A stretch of 64,000 bases of DNA from Solirubrobacter soli DSM 22325 (GTDB lineage: Bacteria; Actinomycetota; Thermoleophilia; Solirubrobacterales; Solirubrobacteraceae), in contig NZ_AUIK01000010.1 in the NCBI RefSeq assembly GCF_000423665.1, positions 310,001 through 374,000 of the forward strand, in the 5' to 3' direction. Under the pieces are notes generated by a model that saw only the letters and a list, made by a program, of their open reading frames with translations, was not told the origin of the DNA and did no database searches. The position numbers were made by a program, and so were the translations under genes. Below are positions 37,563 through 46,397 of the stretch, piece by piece; the stretch's first letter is position 1; each line of letters starts with the position of its first letter.

Positions 37563-38411
37563 TCAGGCGAACAATTCGCGCAGAAACACCAACCCGTCCA
37601 CCGCAATGGCGTCCTGGGAGGCCTCGAGCGGGCGCCAGACCGAAGCGGCGGTGGCGATCGTCTCGTTCTCGGCCGTGAACGACTCGATCACGATCGGGCC
37701 TGCGTAGCCCGTATCGCGGATGGCGTCGCGGAATCCGGGCCAGTCGATGTGGTCCGAACCGGGCGCGCCGCGGTCGTTGGCCGAGGCGTGCACGTGCACG
37801 ATCCGCGACCCGCCGGCCCGGAAGGAGCCGGCGAAGTCCTTCTCCTCCACGTTCGCGTGGTAGGTGTCCAGCAGCAGCCCGACCGAGTCGGGCAGCGGGT
37901 CGATGGCCTCCAGGGCCTGCTCGACCGTGTTGATCAGGCTCGTCTCATATCTGACCAGCGGCTCGATGCCGATCTTCACGCCCACCTGACCCGCGTGGTC
38001 GGCGACCGGCTTGAGGTTCTCGCGCAGCTCCGCGTACAGCGAAACGCGCTCATCCGGCGAGATCCGCCAGGTCCTGCCGGTGGAGGTGTAGATCGGGCCC
38101 GCGATCGCGCCCGCCCCCACCGTCGCCGCGACGTCCAGGCATTCCCGCAGGAATGCCTGGGTCGTCGCAACTGTCTCAGCGTCGGCGCCACACAACTCAC
38201 GCCCCGGAGCCATCGCCACCGCGATCGAGGCACCGAGCCCGTGCTCGGTCAGTACCTCAGCGGCGTGTTCAGGACTCCAGTCCCCTAGCTGCTCGATCGG
38301 GAGCTCGACGACGTCGAACCCCATATCGCGCACCCGCGGCGCGAGCTGGGTCAGCCGCTCATCAGTGAGCGGGGAGACCCAGATCCACGTGTTGGCGCCG
38401 AGCTTGTTCAT
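37563..38411 (-). CDS. D-psicose/D-tagatose 3-epimerase-like sugar epimerase
   Basis: 282 residues, TIM barrel of the ketose 3-epimerase group. Metal-site motifs in order: KIGIEPLVRYE, LLLDTYHANVEEKDF, VHVHASANDRGAPGSDHIDW and PIVIESF, matching the Glu, Asp, His, Glu set of those enzymes. N-terminus KLGANTWIWVSPLT is also typical. Last gene of the ABC-importer operon, five bases after the binding-protein gene, so it probably acts on the imported sugar or cyclitol. The exact substrate cannot be told. Confidence 0.87.
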   Translation of the reverse strand: MNKLGANTWIWVSPLTDERLTQLAPRVRDMGFDVVELPIEQLGDWSPEHAAEVLTEHGLGASIAVAMAPGRELCGADAETVATTQAFLRECLDVAATVGAGAIAGPIYTSTGRTWRISPDERVSLYAELRENLKPVADHAGQVGVKIGIEPLVRYETSLINTVEQALEAIDPLPDSVGLLLDTYHANVEEKDFAGSFRAGGSRIVHVHASANDRGAPGSDHIDWPGFRDAIRDTGYAGPIVIESFTAENETIATAASVWRPLEASQDAIAVDGLVFLRELFA

Positions 38412-38415
38412 AGAC

Positions 38416-39651
38416 CTACTTGCCGCCCCACTTCTGCGGGAAGCCCGGCAGGTCCTCGCAGCCGCACAGCGCGTAGTACAGCGGCGGCATGTTCGGCTTG
38501 ACGTACTGGTCGAGGTTGTCGGCCGTGATCTTCGGCTGCGGCAGCACCCACTCCTTCGGGACCTCCTCGCCCTTCAGGATCTTGGTCGCGGCCACGACGG
38601 CCGTGCGCCACTGGAAGTTCGAGTACGTCGGAGCGACGGCGGTCAGGCCCTCGTCCTTCCACTTGGTCAGGAAGTCGTTCTGGTCCTCGCCGGTGATCGG
38701 CGGGACGTCCTGGCCGGAGTCCTCGAACGCCTCGATGGCGGCGACGGAGGTCGCACCGGCGTCCATCCAGACGCCGTCGAGGGAGCCTTCCTTCTGGATG
38801 TAGTCGGACACGATCGACTTCGTCTTGGCCGGGTCACCGTCGGTGAACTCGACGCCGACGACGTTCAGGCCGGCCTCGTCGAAGATCTTCTTGGCGCCGG
38901 ACCACCGGGTCTCGAGCACGTCCACGCCCGGCAGGATGCGCAGGGCGAGGATCTTGCCACCCGGCTTGACCTTCTCCTTCAGGAACTCGGCCGCGTCAGC
39001 ACCGAAGGCGTAGCCGCCGATCGGGTGGATGAACGTGACCGGGCAGTCGGTGGTGACACCGCGGTCGAAGACGATGACCGGAACGTCGGTCTTGCACGCG
39101 GCCTCGACGGCCGGGGTCAGCGTCTTGGTGGTGTTCGGGGCGATGATGATCGCATCGCACTTGCCGCCCGAGGTGAGCGACTCGATGTCAGAGATCTGCT
39201 TGTCGTCCTTCGCCTCGGCGTCGACGACCGTGAACTTCGCGATGTCCTTGTCGTTGTCCGCAGCGGCCTTCATCGTCTTGAGACCGTTCTGGCGCCACGG
39301 GTTGTCCGACGCGGCGTTCGAGAAGCAGACGTTCCAGCCCGTGCTCTTCTTGGACTTGAAGTCCGCCGTATCGACCATCTCCGGCTCGATCATCTGCAGC
39401 CACGGCGTGGACGCGTCGCCCTCCGGCGTCACGGACCGCTGCGCGAGCTGCTTGTCCATGTCCGCCTGATTGAAGAACTCCGCGTTGTTCTCGCCGGTGT
39501 TCGACTTCGCCGGGGTCTCCGTAGCGGCGGGCGTCGACGCGGTGTCGGTCCCCTTGTCACCGCTCGAAGTGTCGTCCGTCGTGCCGCACGCGGCGACGGT
39601 GGCACAGCAAGCCAGCAGGGCGAAGGGCCCCGCCAGTCTCCTCCAGGTCAT
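38416..39651 (-). CDS. Sugar ABC transporter substrate-binding lipoprotein
   Basis: 411 residues with GAGGAGGAAA before the ATG. Lipoprotein signal with lipobox TVAAC at residues 18-22, a serine/threonine/glutamate linker, then a ribose-binding-protein-like domain (Peripla_BP_4) with CDAIIIAPNTTK and VIVFDRGV. It delivers a sugar to the two permeases upstream. The domain starts late, after about 80 residues of linker-like sequence, so it is longer than RbsB. Confidence 0.9.
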   Translation of the reverse strand: MTWRRLAGPFALLACCATVAACGTTDDTSSGDKGTDTASTPAATETPAKSNTGENNAEFFNQADMDKQLAQRSVTPEGDASTPWLQMIEPEMVDTADFKSKKSTGWNVCFSNAASDNPWRQNGLKTMKAAADNDKDIAKFTVVDAEAKDDKQISDIESLTSGGKCDAIIIAPNTTKTLTPAVEAACKTDVPVIVFDRGVTTDCPVTFIHPIGGYAFGADAAEFLKEKVKPGGKILALRILPGVDVLETRWSGAKKIFDEAGLNVVGVEFTDGDPAKTKSIVSDYIQKEGSLDGVWMDAGATSVAAIEAFEDSGQDVPPITGEDQNDFLTKWKDEGLTAVAPTYSNFQWRTAVVAATKILKGEEVPKEWVLPQPKITADNLDQYVKPNMPPLYYALCGCEDLPGFPQKWGGK

Positions 39652-39682
39652 CCGTTTCCTCCTCTGTTGTTGTGCATCTCCG

Positions 39683-40693
39683 TCACCGCGCGCCGCGAAG
39701 CCGGTACGACGCGAACGCGACGGCGGCGATGATGATCACGCCCTGGACTGTGTCCTCGAGCGCACCGGAGATGCCCTGCAGGTTGAGCCACGTGAACAGC
39801 GCCTCGAGGGTGAGGGCGCCGGCCATCGCGGCCACGACCGATCCACGGCCGCCACCGAGCACGACCCCGCCCAGCACGCAGGCGGTGATCGCGTCGAACT
39901 CGAGGCCCTTGCCGACCTGGGCCGAGACCCCGCCGAAGCCTGCGAGCAGAATGCCCGCGACGGCGGCCAGGGTGCCCGAGAGCACGAAGGCCATGATCCG
40001 CACGCGGTCCACGCGCACGCCCGACAAGCGGGCGGCTCGTTCATTGTCGCCCGTGGCGATCAGCTGCCGGCCGAAGTCGGAGCGCATCAAGACCACGGAT
40101 GCGCCGCCGATGACGACCAGGATGATCACCGACCACGGGAGCTGCTCGATCCAGGGGATCCCATCGATCCCCTGACGACCGATCGAGCGGAAGTTGTCGG
40201 CCAGCGCGCCCGTTGGCGCGCCGCCTGTCCATAGGAACACGGCTCCGTTGAGGATCAGCAGCATGCCGAGCGTCGTGATGAACGACGGCACGCGCAGGAT
40301 CGTCGAGATGAAGCCGTTGACCAAGCCGACCGTGACCCCGATCAGCAGGAGCAGCACGATCACGGGCCAGGTCCGGTCGCTTTCGCCGTCGATCAGCTTC
40401 GCGGCGACGACCACGATCACTGTCACCAGCGAGCCGACCGAGAGGTCGAAGTTGCCGCTGATGAGCACGAAGTACGAGCCGGCGGCCAGGATCACGAGCG
40501 GGGCCGAGCGCTTCAGGTAGGCCAGGAACGGCCCGGGCTCGGCGAACGTCGGGTTCAGGATCGTGATCCAGACCCAGAGGATCAGCAGCAGCACGAAGAT
40601 CGTGCCGGTGCTCGTCAGCGACTTCAGGATCCGGCGCCCGCGGTCGCCCGCGTCCGCGCCGAACCCCGAGGCGGTGGCGTTCTCGGTGCTCAT
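39683..40693 (-). CDS. Sugar ABC transporter permease (RbsC type)
   Basis: 336 residues from ATG 40693, supported by GGGGAGGG upstream; an in-frame ATG 18 bases earlier is less likely. Eight to ten membrane helices and the branched-chain/ribose permease signature near ISGNFDLSVGSLV and GGVVLGGGRGSV. Pairs with the permease encoded just upstream as a heterodimer or alternate channel. Confidence 0.9.
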   Translation of the reverse strand: MSTENATASGFGADAGDRGRRILKSLTSTGTIFVLLLILWVWITILNPTFAEPGPFLAYLKRSAPLVILAAGSYFVLISGNFDLSVGSLVTVIVVVAAKLIDGESDRTWPVIVLLLLIGVTVGLVNGFISTILRVPSFITTLGMLLILNGAVFLWTGGAPTGALADNFRSIGRQGIDGIPWIEQLPWSVIILVVIGGASVVLMRSDFGRQLIATGDNERAARLSGVRVDRVRIMAFVLSGTLAAVAGILLAGFGGVSAQVGKGLEFDAITACVLGGVVLGGGRGSVVAAMAGALTLEALFTWLNLQGISGALEDTVQGVIIIAAVAFASYRLRGAR

Positions 40694-40760
40694 CGGATGC
40701 CCTCCCCACAATGGGACGCCTGAAACCCGCGCTTGGGGCCGCGGTGGCCTGCCATCAGGC

Positions 40761-41792
40761 TCATGCCTTCTTCTCCGTCCGCCGGGCGTAGACCGCGACC
40801 GCGGCGATGATGATGATCCCTCGGACGACGTCCTTGAGGAACGCGTTGAACTCGAGCTGGTTGAACACGTTGTCGAGCACCGCGAGGATCGCGACGCCGC
40901 CCATCGTGCCCACCACGCCGCCGCGGCCGCCGGTCAGGGCGGTGCCGCCGAGGACCACCGCGGCGATCGACTCGAGGTCGTAGCCGCCGTCGGTGCCCAC
41001 GGTGGGCGTGCCCGCCCGCAGGCGCGCGGCGAGGAAGATGCCGGTGATCACCGCGGTCAGCGAGCACACGACGTGCGCCGCGATGATCGTGCGGTGCGTG
41101 CGCAGGCCGGAGAGCTTGGACACATCCTCCGAGCCGCCGACCGCGTAGATGCGGTAGCCGAAGCGCGTGCTGCGCAGCATGACGAAGACGACGATCGCGA
41201 CCGCCAGCAGCAGGAAGAACGACATCGGGATCAGGCCGAAGCGCGTGTACCCGAGGTCCTGCGAGAACCCGACCGGCACACCGCCGGCGGGGCCGTCCCA
41301 CTTGTTCTGGATGATGCCGTCGAGGATCAGCGCCATGCCGAGCGTCGCGATGAACGCGTTGACGCGCAGCTTGGTGATGATCAGGCCGTTGGCCAGGCCG
41401 ACCACGACGCCGAGTCCGAGCACGAGCAGGATCGCCGGCAGCACGTTGGACTGCTGGCCGTCCATCGTCTGCGATGTCAGTAGCGATGACAGCGAGATCA
41501 GCTGCGCGACCGACAGGTCGAGCGAGCCGAGCAGGATCACCACGGTCTGGCCGACGGCCACGATGCCGAGCGCGACGGAGCGCTGCAGCATGTTCACGAT
41601 GTTGCCGGTGGTCAGGAAGTCGCCGCCGTGGATCGTGACCACGATCCAGCCGATGACGAAGATGCCGATCAGCGCGCCATAGACCGGCGCGGCCGGCGAG
41701 GAGAGCACACCGATACGCCACGCGGCGATGCGCTCCGAGCGCGGCGTGGGGCGCGAGCCCGTGGACTGCTCCGGCGGGTCCACCACGGTCAT
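40761..41792 (-). CDS. Sugar ABC transporter permease (RbsC type)
   Basis: 343 residues with about ten membrane helices and the permease signatures LLGSLDLSVAQLI and LGGTALTGGRGGVVG. ATG overlaps the ATPase stop (ATGA). Sixty-seven bases separate it from the second permease gene, with no terminator seen. Confidence 0.9.
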   Translation of the reverse strand: MTVVDPPEQSTGSRPTPRSERIAAWRIGVLSSPAAPVYGALIGIFVIGWIVVTIHGGDFLTTGNIVNMLQRSVALGIVAVGQTVVILLGSLDLSVAQLISLSSLLTSQTMDGQQSNVLPAILLVLGLGVVVGLANGLIITKLRVNAFIATLGMALILDGIIQNKWDGPAGGVPVGFSQDLGYTRFGLIPMSFFLLLAVAIVVFVMLRSTRFGYRIYAVGGSEDVSKLSGLRTHRTIIAAHVVCSLTAVITGIFLAARLRAGTPTVGTDGGYDLESIAAVVLGGTALTGGRGGVVGTMGGVAILAVLDNVFNQLEFNAFLKDVVRGIIIIAAVAVYARRTEKKA

Positions 41793-43294
41793 GCCGCTGC
41801 CTCCTCATGCGAGCCGGTGGCGTATTCCATGATCTGCGGCTCGGAAGCGCCCGCGGGCAGCTCGCCCGCCAGCTCGCCCTCGTGCATCACGAGGATCCGG
41901 TCGCTCATCCCGATCAGCTCCGGGAGCTCGGAGGAGATCATCAGTACGGCGACACCATCCTTCGCGAGCTTGCGGATCAGGTCGTGGATGCCGGCCTTGG
42001 CGCCGACGTCGATGCCACGCGTCGGCTCGTCGAAGATCAGGATCTTCGGCTGGCACTCCAGCCACTTGGACAGCACGACCTTCTGCTGGTTGCCGCCCGA
42101 GAGGAAGCGGACCTCCTGGTCGGGGCCGGTGGCGCGCAGCTCGGTGACCTCGGCCAGCTCCTTGACGGTCATCAGCCCCGGCGTGTTGCGGCGCTTGCGC
42201 GCGGGCAGCACGGTCCGGACCGCGAGCATCATGTTGTCGGCGATCGACTGGCCGAGCGCGAGGCCCTCGGCCTTGCGGTCCTCGGTGATGAACCCGACGC
42301 CGGCCTTGACGGCCTGGCGCGGGTGGCGGAACCGCGACGCCTTGCCGTTGATCTCGATCGTGCCCGAGCTCACGGGGTCGGCGCCGAAGATCGCGCGCGC
42401 GATCTCGGTGCGCCCGGAGCCCTGCAGGCCCGCGAGGCCGACGATCTCGCCCGCCCGCACCTCGAGATTGACATCGCGCAGCAGCGGTGTCGTGAGGCCC
42501 GAGACCTTCACGCGCACCTCGCCGACGTCCTCCTTGACACCGCGCGGCGGGAAGTAGCCGTCGAGCTCGCGACCGACCATCAGCGACACGAGCGTGCGCT
42601 GGTCGCAGTCGGAGGTGGCAAGCGTCTTGACGACGCCGCCGTCCTTGATGACCGTGATGCGATCGGAGAGCTGGAAGACCTCGCGCAGGCGGTGCGAGAT
42701 GTAGAGGATGCCGACGCCCAGCTCCTGCAGGCGGCGGATCAGCGTGAACAGCAGCTCGACCTCGTTGTCGGCCAGCGCCGCGGTCGGCTCGTCGAGCACG
42801 AGGATGCGCGCATTGAGCGAGCGCGCCTTGATGATCTCGACGACCTGCTGCTGCGCGACCGACAGCCAGCGCACGGGCGTGCGCGGGCTGAAGCTGCTCT
42901 CGCCGACCTCCTCCAGGAGCGCGGCGGTCTCGCGCTCCATGCGCTTGCGGTCGACGAACCCGCCCTTCGTCGGCTCACGGCCGACGAAGACGTTCTCGGC
43001 GACGTTGCGCTCGGGCAGGAGGTTGAACTCCTGGTAGACGATGCCGACGCCGGCGGCCTGGGCCTGCGCCGGGTGCGAGAAGTGCTGCTCGGCGCCGTCG
43101 ATCGTGATCGAGCCCTCGTCCGGCGTGTAGACGCCCGAGAGGATCTTCATCATCGTCGACTTGCCGGCGCCGTTCTCGCCCACGATCGCGTGCACCTCGC
43201 CCGCGCGCAGGTCGAGGTCGACGCCGTGCAGGACCTGCACGCCGACGAACGACTTCTTGATCCCCTGCATGCGCAGGAGCTGCTGATCAGACAT
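41789..43294 (-). CDS. Sugar ABC transporter ATPase (RbsA/MglA type, two domains)
   Basis: 501 residues with two nucleotide-binding domains. First domain: Walker A GENGAGKST, LSVAQQQVVEI and Walker B RILVLDEPTAAL. Second domain: a degenerate Walker A GLQGSGRTE, signature LSGGNQQKVVLSKWL and ILIFDEPTRGIDVG. This asymmetry is normal for monosaccharide importers. Overlaps the Gfo gene by eight bases and the first permease by four. Confidence 0.93.
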   Translation of the reverse strand: MSDQQLLRMQGIKKSFVGVQVLHGVDLDLRAGEVHAIVGENGAGKSTMMKILSGVYTPDEGSITIDGAEQHFSHPAQAQAAGVGIVYQEFNLLPERNVAENVFVGREPTKGGFVDRKRMERETAALLEEVGESSFSPRTPVRWLSVAQQQVVEIIKARSLNARILVLDEPTAALADNEVELLFTLIRRLQELGVGILYISHRLREVFQLSDRITVIKDGGVVKTLATSDCDQRTLVSLMVGRELDGYFPPRGVKEDVGEVRVKVSGLTTPLLRDVNLEVRAGEIVGLAGLQGSGRTEIARAIFGADPVSSGTIEINGKASRFRHPRQAVKAGVGFITEDRKAEGLALGQSIADNMMLAVRTVLPARKRRNTPGLMTVKELAEVTELRATGPDQEVRFLSGGNQQKVVLSKWLECQPKILIFDEPTRGIDVGAKAGIHDLIRKLAKDGVAVLMISSELPELIGMSDRILVMHEGELAGELPAGASEPQIMEYATGSHEEAAA

Positions 43295-44393
43295 CGACCG
43301 ACCCCGCCGTCAGGGCGGCCGCGTCCGGCACGTCCACCCAGGTCTCGGTGCGGGCGGAGGACAGCACTGCGGCGGTGATGCGCGCGGCGCGCAACCCGTC
43401 GCGGAACGTCGGCATGCCCTCCGGCGCGTCACCCGTCTGCGCCGCCGCGTAGGCGTCGGCGACGAAGGCGTCGAAGCAGTCGTGGTAGCCCTGTGGGTGG
43501 CCGGCGGGAAGCGTCGTCATGCGCGCCGCCGGGGCGGACAGGGCACCCGGGTCGCGCTTGATGACGGTCGCGTTCTCGCGCCGGCCGACCCACAGCTCCT
43601 CCGGCCCCTCCTGATTGAAGGCCAAGGCCTCGTTGGCACCGTCGATCTCGAGCGCGAGCATGTTCTTGCGGCCCGCGGAGATCTGGGAGATGACGGCACT
43701 GCCGACCGCGCCGCGGTCGGTCTCGAACTGCAGGATCACTGCGTCCTCCGTCACGCGCTCGGGGACAGACGTAAAGAGGCGGGCGCTCACGCGCGTGATC
43801 CGGTGACCGGTCACGAACTCCGCCAGGTCGCACCAGTGCGATCCGATGTCGGCGAAGGCCCGCGACGCGCCGCCGAGCTGCTCGTCGACGCGCCAGTTGT
43901 CGTCGGTGGGGCGCAGCAGCCAGTCCTGGAGGTAACCGCCGTGGATCAGGCGGACCGGGCCGCTGACGCCCGTGCGGATGCGCTCGCGCGCCTCCCGCAC
44001 CGTGGGGTAGTAGCGGTACACGAACGGCACCGCGGTGGCGAGGCCCGAGGCCGTCGCCGCATCGACCATCTCCTCCGCCCCGCGGTCGTCGACCGCCAGC
44101 GGCTTCTCGCAGATCACGTGCTTGCCGGCGGCCAGCGCGGCCTCGGCGAGCGGCAGGTGCAGATGGTTGGGCGTGCAGATGTGCACGACGTCGACGTCAG
44201 GAGCCTCGACGAGCTCCTCCGCCGTATCGAACGAGCGCTCGGCCCCGAGCGCCGCAGCGGCGAGTAAACCCCTCTCGGGCGAGGATGCGGCGACGCCAAC
44301 AAGGCGTGCACCCGCGAGACGCGCGGACCGAGCGTGGACAGCACCGATGAACCCCGTCCCCGCAATGGCGACGCGAACCTCTCCTCCAGACAT
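43287..44393 (-). CDS. Gfo/Idh/MocA-family oxidoreductase (importer operon)
   Basis: 368 residues. NAD(P)-binding VAIAGTGFIGAVHARSARLAGA, CEKPLAVDD, VYRYYPTVREARERI, and the substrate domain with FADIGSHWCDLAEF and AGHPQGYHDCFDAF. First gene of a six-gene sugar-import operon; probably oxidises the imported sugar or cyclitol. A -10 box ends nine bases before the ATG, so the gene is likely leaderless. It is very similar to the gene at 46375-47520, apart from a short insertion there. Confidence 0.88.
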   Translation of the reverse strand: MSGGEVRVAIAGTGFIGAVHARSARLAGARLVGVAASSPERGLLAAAALGAERSFDTAEELVEAPDVDVVHICTPNHLHLPLAEAALAAGKHVICEKPLAVDDRGAEEMVDAATASGLATAVPFVYRYYPTVREARERIRTGVSGPVRLIHGGYLQDWLLRPTDDNWRVDEQLGGASRAFADIGSHWCDLAEFVTGHRITRVSARLFTSVPERVTEDAVILQFETDRGAVGSAVISQISAGRKNMLALEIDGANEALAFNQEGPEELWVGRRENATVIKRDPGALSAPAARMTTLPAGHPQGYHDCFDAFVADAYAAAQTGDAPEGMPTFRDGLRAARITAAVLSSARTETWVDVPDAAALTAGSVDV

Positions 44394-44401
44394 GAACGCG
44401 G

Positions 44402-44430
44402 ACCCTAGGCTCCCTTAGCCCGGATGTCAA
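44402..44430 (-). promoter_or_regulatory. Promoter of the importer operon
   Basis: On the minus strand: TTGACA (44430-44425), 17 bases, TAGGGT (44407-44402), preceded by CTTTTGC. The start codon lies about where transcription should begin (leaderless). Confidence 0.7.
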
Positions 44431-44507
44431 GCAAAAGGTTGTTGAATTCTGGCGGGTCGCCCGACTAAATACGAACTCAATGTTGCACTTCGGTCGGAAG
44501 TGAGCAC

Positions 44508-44522
44508 GAAGTCTGGTTAACT
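44508..44522 (+). promoter_or_regulatory. 15-bp box before ROK1
   Basis: GAAGTCTGGTTAACT, identical at 47636-47650 before ROK2. Its TTAACT is placed as a -10 box for a leaderless start; GAAGT...ACT also gives a partial inverted repeat that could be an operator. Confidence 0.55.
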
Positions 44523-44529
44523 CGTGGAC

Positions 44530-45705
44530 ATGCTCGAAGGCACGACCGGCGCCGGCGGCGTGCTGAAGCTCATCCGCGACGGCCGAGCCACCACACGCAC
44601 AGAATTGGCTGAGCAGAGCGGACTTTCGCGTTCCACGCTGGCCGAACGCGTCCAGTCGCTGCTGGCTCTAGACCTATTGCAGGAAGCCATCGGCGTCGCT
44701 TCCACGGGCGGACGTCCTCCTGCAACCCTCACCTTCAATCGTAGTGCCGGAGTCGTCCTCGTGGCGGATCTGGACGCATCTCGGAGCCGGGTTGCCGTCT
44801 GCGACCTCGGTGCAACCCCGCTGGCGGAGCACTCGCTGACGCTGGATCCCACGTTGGAGCCCGCCGCGGTGTTGAGCGAGATCCACACCGAGTTGGGTTT
44901 ACTTTTGGAGCGCGGTGGTATCGCGCCCTCGCGTGCGCGGGGTATCGGTGTTGCTGTGCGGGCGCCGGTGGCGATCGGCCGCGGCGCTCCCGTCGACGCG
45001 CGGATGATGCCGGGCTGGGAGGGCTTGGAGATCCCGCGCTGGTTCGCCACCCACTCGGACCTGCCCGTGCTCGTCGACAGCCACGTCAACGTGATGGCCC
45101 TGGGCGAGCACTTCGAGCACTGGCGTGACGTCGACCACATCGTGTTCGTCAACGTCGGCACGACGATCGAGTGCGGGATCGTGTCCGGGCACGGCGTCCA
45201 CCGCGGCGCGCACGGGGCGGCGGGCGACATCGGCCACATCCGGCTCGCCGGCCACGACGACGTGCTCTGCCCGTGCGGGAACACCGGCTGCCTGGAGGCG
45301 GTCGCGGGCGGCGACGCGCTCGCGGCGAACCTGACGGCGGCGGGGCTGCCGGCCCGCTCGGTGCGCGACGTGATCGCGCACGCGCGCGCAGGGGAGGCGG
45401 TCGCGCTGCAGGCGATCCGCGGCGCCGGGCGCGCGGTGGGCGAGGTCCTGGCCGAGTGCATCAACTTCTACAACCCCGGCGCGATCGTGGTCGGCGGCGC
45501 GCTGGCCGACGCGCCGCAGCAGCTGCTGGCGGGCGTGCGCGAGACCGCGATCGCGCGCTCGCTGCCGATGGCGACACGCGACCTGCGGATGGGGGCGGCC
45601 CGTCTCGGCGCCCGCGCGGGCGTGATCGGGGCGGCGGTGATGGTGATCGAGCACGTGCTCGCGCCCGAGAACGTGGATCGCGCCGTTCAGCGTCACGCGC
45701 GCTAG
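44530..45705 (+). CDS. ROK-family regulator, degenerate kinase fold (ROK1)
   Basis: 391 residues from ATG 44530, eight bases after TTAACT, matching the ROK2 layout; GTG 44524 is an alternative. N-terminal winged helix (TELAEQSGLSRSTLAERVQ) and C-terminal ROK domain with the zinc motif CPCGNTGCLEAVAGG. Compared with its two neighbours it has lost key kinase features: the catalytic Asp site reads LVDSHVNVM instead of LVDNDVNIM, and the ATP loop reads GTTIECGI instead of GTGIGCGI. It is therefore probably a pure transcription factor. It is divergent from the importer operon and its likely regulator. Confidence 0.88.
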   Translation: MLEGTTGAGGVLKLIRDGRATTRTELAEQSGLSRSTLAERVQSLLALDLLQEAIGVASTGGRPPATLTFNRSAGVVLVADLDASRSRVAVCDLGATPLAEHSLTLDPTLEPAAVLSEIHTELGLLLERGGIAPSRARGIGVAVRAPVAIGRGAPVDARMMPGWEGLEIPRWFATHSDLPVLVDSHVNVMALGEHFEHWRDVDHIVFVNVGTTIECGIVSGHGVHRGAHGAAGDIGHIRLAGHDDVLCPCGNTGCLEAVAGGDALAANLTAAGLPARSVRDVIAHARAGEAVALQAIRGAGRAVGEVLAECINFYNPGAIVVGGALADAPQQLLAGVRETAIARSLPMATRDLRMGAARLGARAGVIGAAVMVIEHVLAPENVDRAVQRHAR

Positions 45706-45725
45706 TAACTGGTGGACGCGACCGC

Positions 45726-45859
45726 GAGCACGGTCGATCGCCGGCCAGATCACCGGTCGTCCCTGCCGGGACGCGGTCGGCGCGTGCATACCGGTGGTAC
45801 GTGGGCGCCGGCCGGGGCCCGGCAGGAACGAGCGGGGCCCGCCAGAATCGACCGTGCTC
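45726..45859. repeat. 134-bp imperfect inverted repeat
   Basis: Outer arms GAGCACGGTCGAT (45726-45738) and ATCGACCGTGCTC (45847-45859) match perfectly; an inner pair (45757-45770 with 45818-45831, TCGTCCCTGCCGGG) matches with one mismatch; centre near 45793. It fills most of the gap between ROK1 and the MarR gene. Confidence 0.75.
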
Positions 45860-45887
45860 TCGGGAGCGGCCACTAGTCTGTCCGGCC

Positions 45888-46397
45888 TTGCCTGACTTCG
45901 ACCCCGTTGCCGAGGCGCGGCGGAACTGGAGCGCCCACTGGGGCGACGAGCCGGTCCCGTCGATGAGCGCCGTCACCTCGATCATGCGCGTCCAGCAGAT
46001 CCTGCTCGCGCGTCTGAACGAGGAGCTGAAGGCGTTCGACTTGACGTTTCCGCGCTACGAGGCGCTGATGCTGCTGTATTACTCGCGGGCCGGGGCGCTC
46101 CCGCTGGGCAAGATGGGCGACCGGCTGCAGGTGCACCGCACGTCGGTGACCAACATCATCGACGGGCTCGAGCGCTCCGGCTACGTCACGCGCGAGCCGC
46201 ACGAGCGCGACCGCCGGACGACGCTGGCGGCGATCACCGAGCGCGGCCGCGAGGTCGCCGCGACGGCGACCCCGGTGCTCAACGGGCTGAAGTTCGGGAC
46301 GGCGCCGCTGGAAGCGGCAGACCTCGACTCGATCACGGCCGTGCTCGAACGCCTGCGCGCCGACGCGGACGGCTTTACGCCCGCACCTCGTCCGTGA
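45888..46397 (+). CDS. MarR-family transcriptional regulator
   Basis: 169 residues from TTG 45888; the start is uncertain, and ATG 45963 would remove the N-terminal ARRNWSAHWGDE segment common in this MarR group. Winged helix seen in LPLGKMGDRLQVHRTSVTNIIDGLERSGYV with the wing DRRTTLAAITERG. Ligand and target are unknown. Its last 23 bases overlap the end of the convergent Gfo gene. It separates the two Gfo/ROK modules and has no obvious partner gene. Confidence 0.85.
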   Translation: MPDFDPVAEARRNWSAHWGDEPVPSMSAVTSIMRVQQILLARLNEELKAFDLTFPRYEALMLLYYSRAGALPLGKMGDRLQVHRTSVTNIIDGLERSGYVTREPHERDRRTTLAAITERGREVAATATPVLNGLKFGTAPLEAADLDSITAVLERLRADADGFTPAPRP

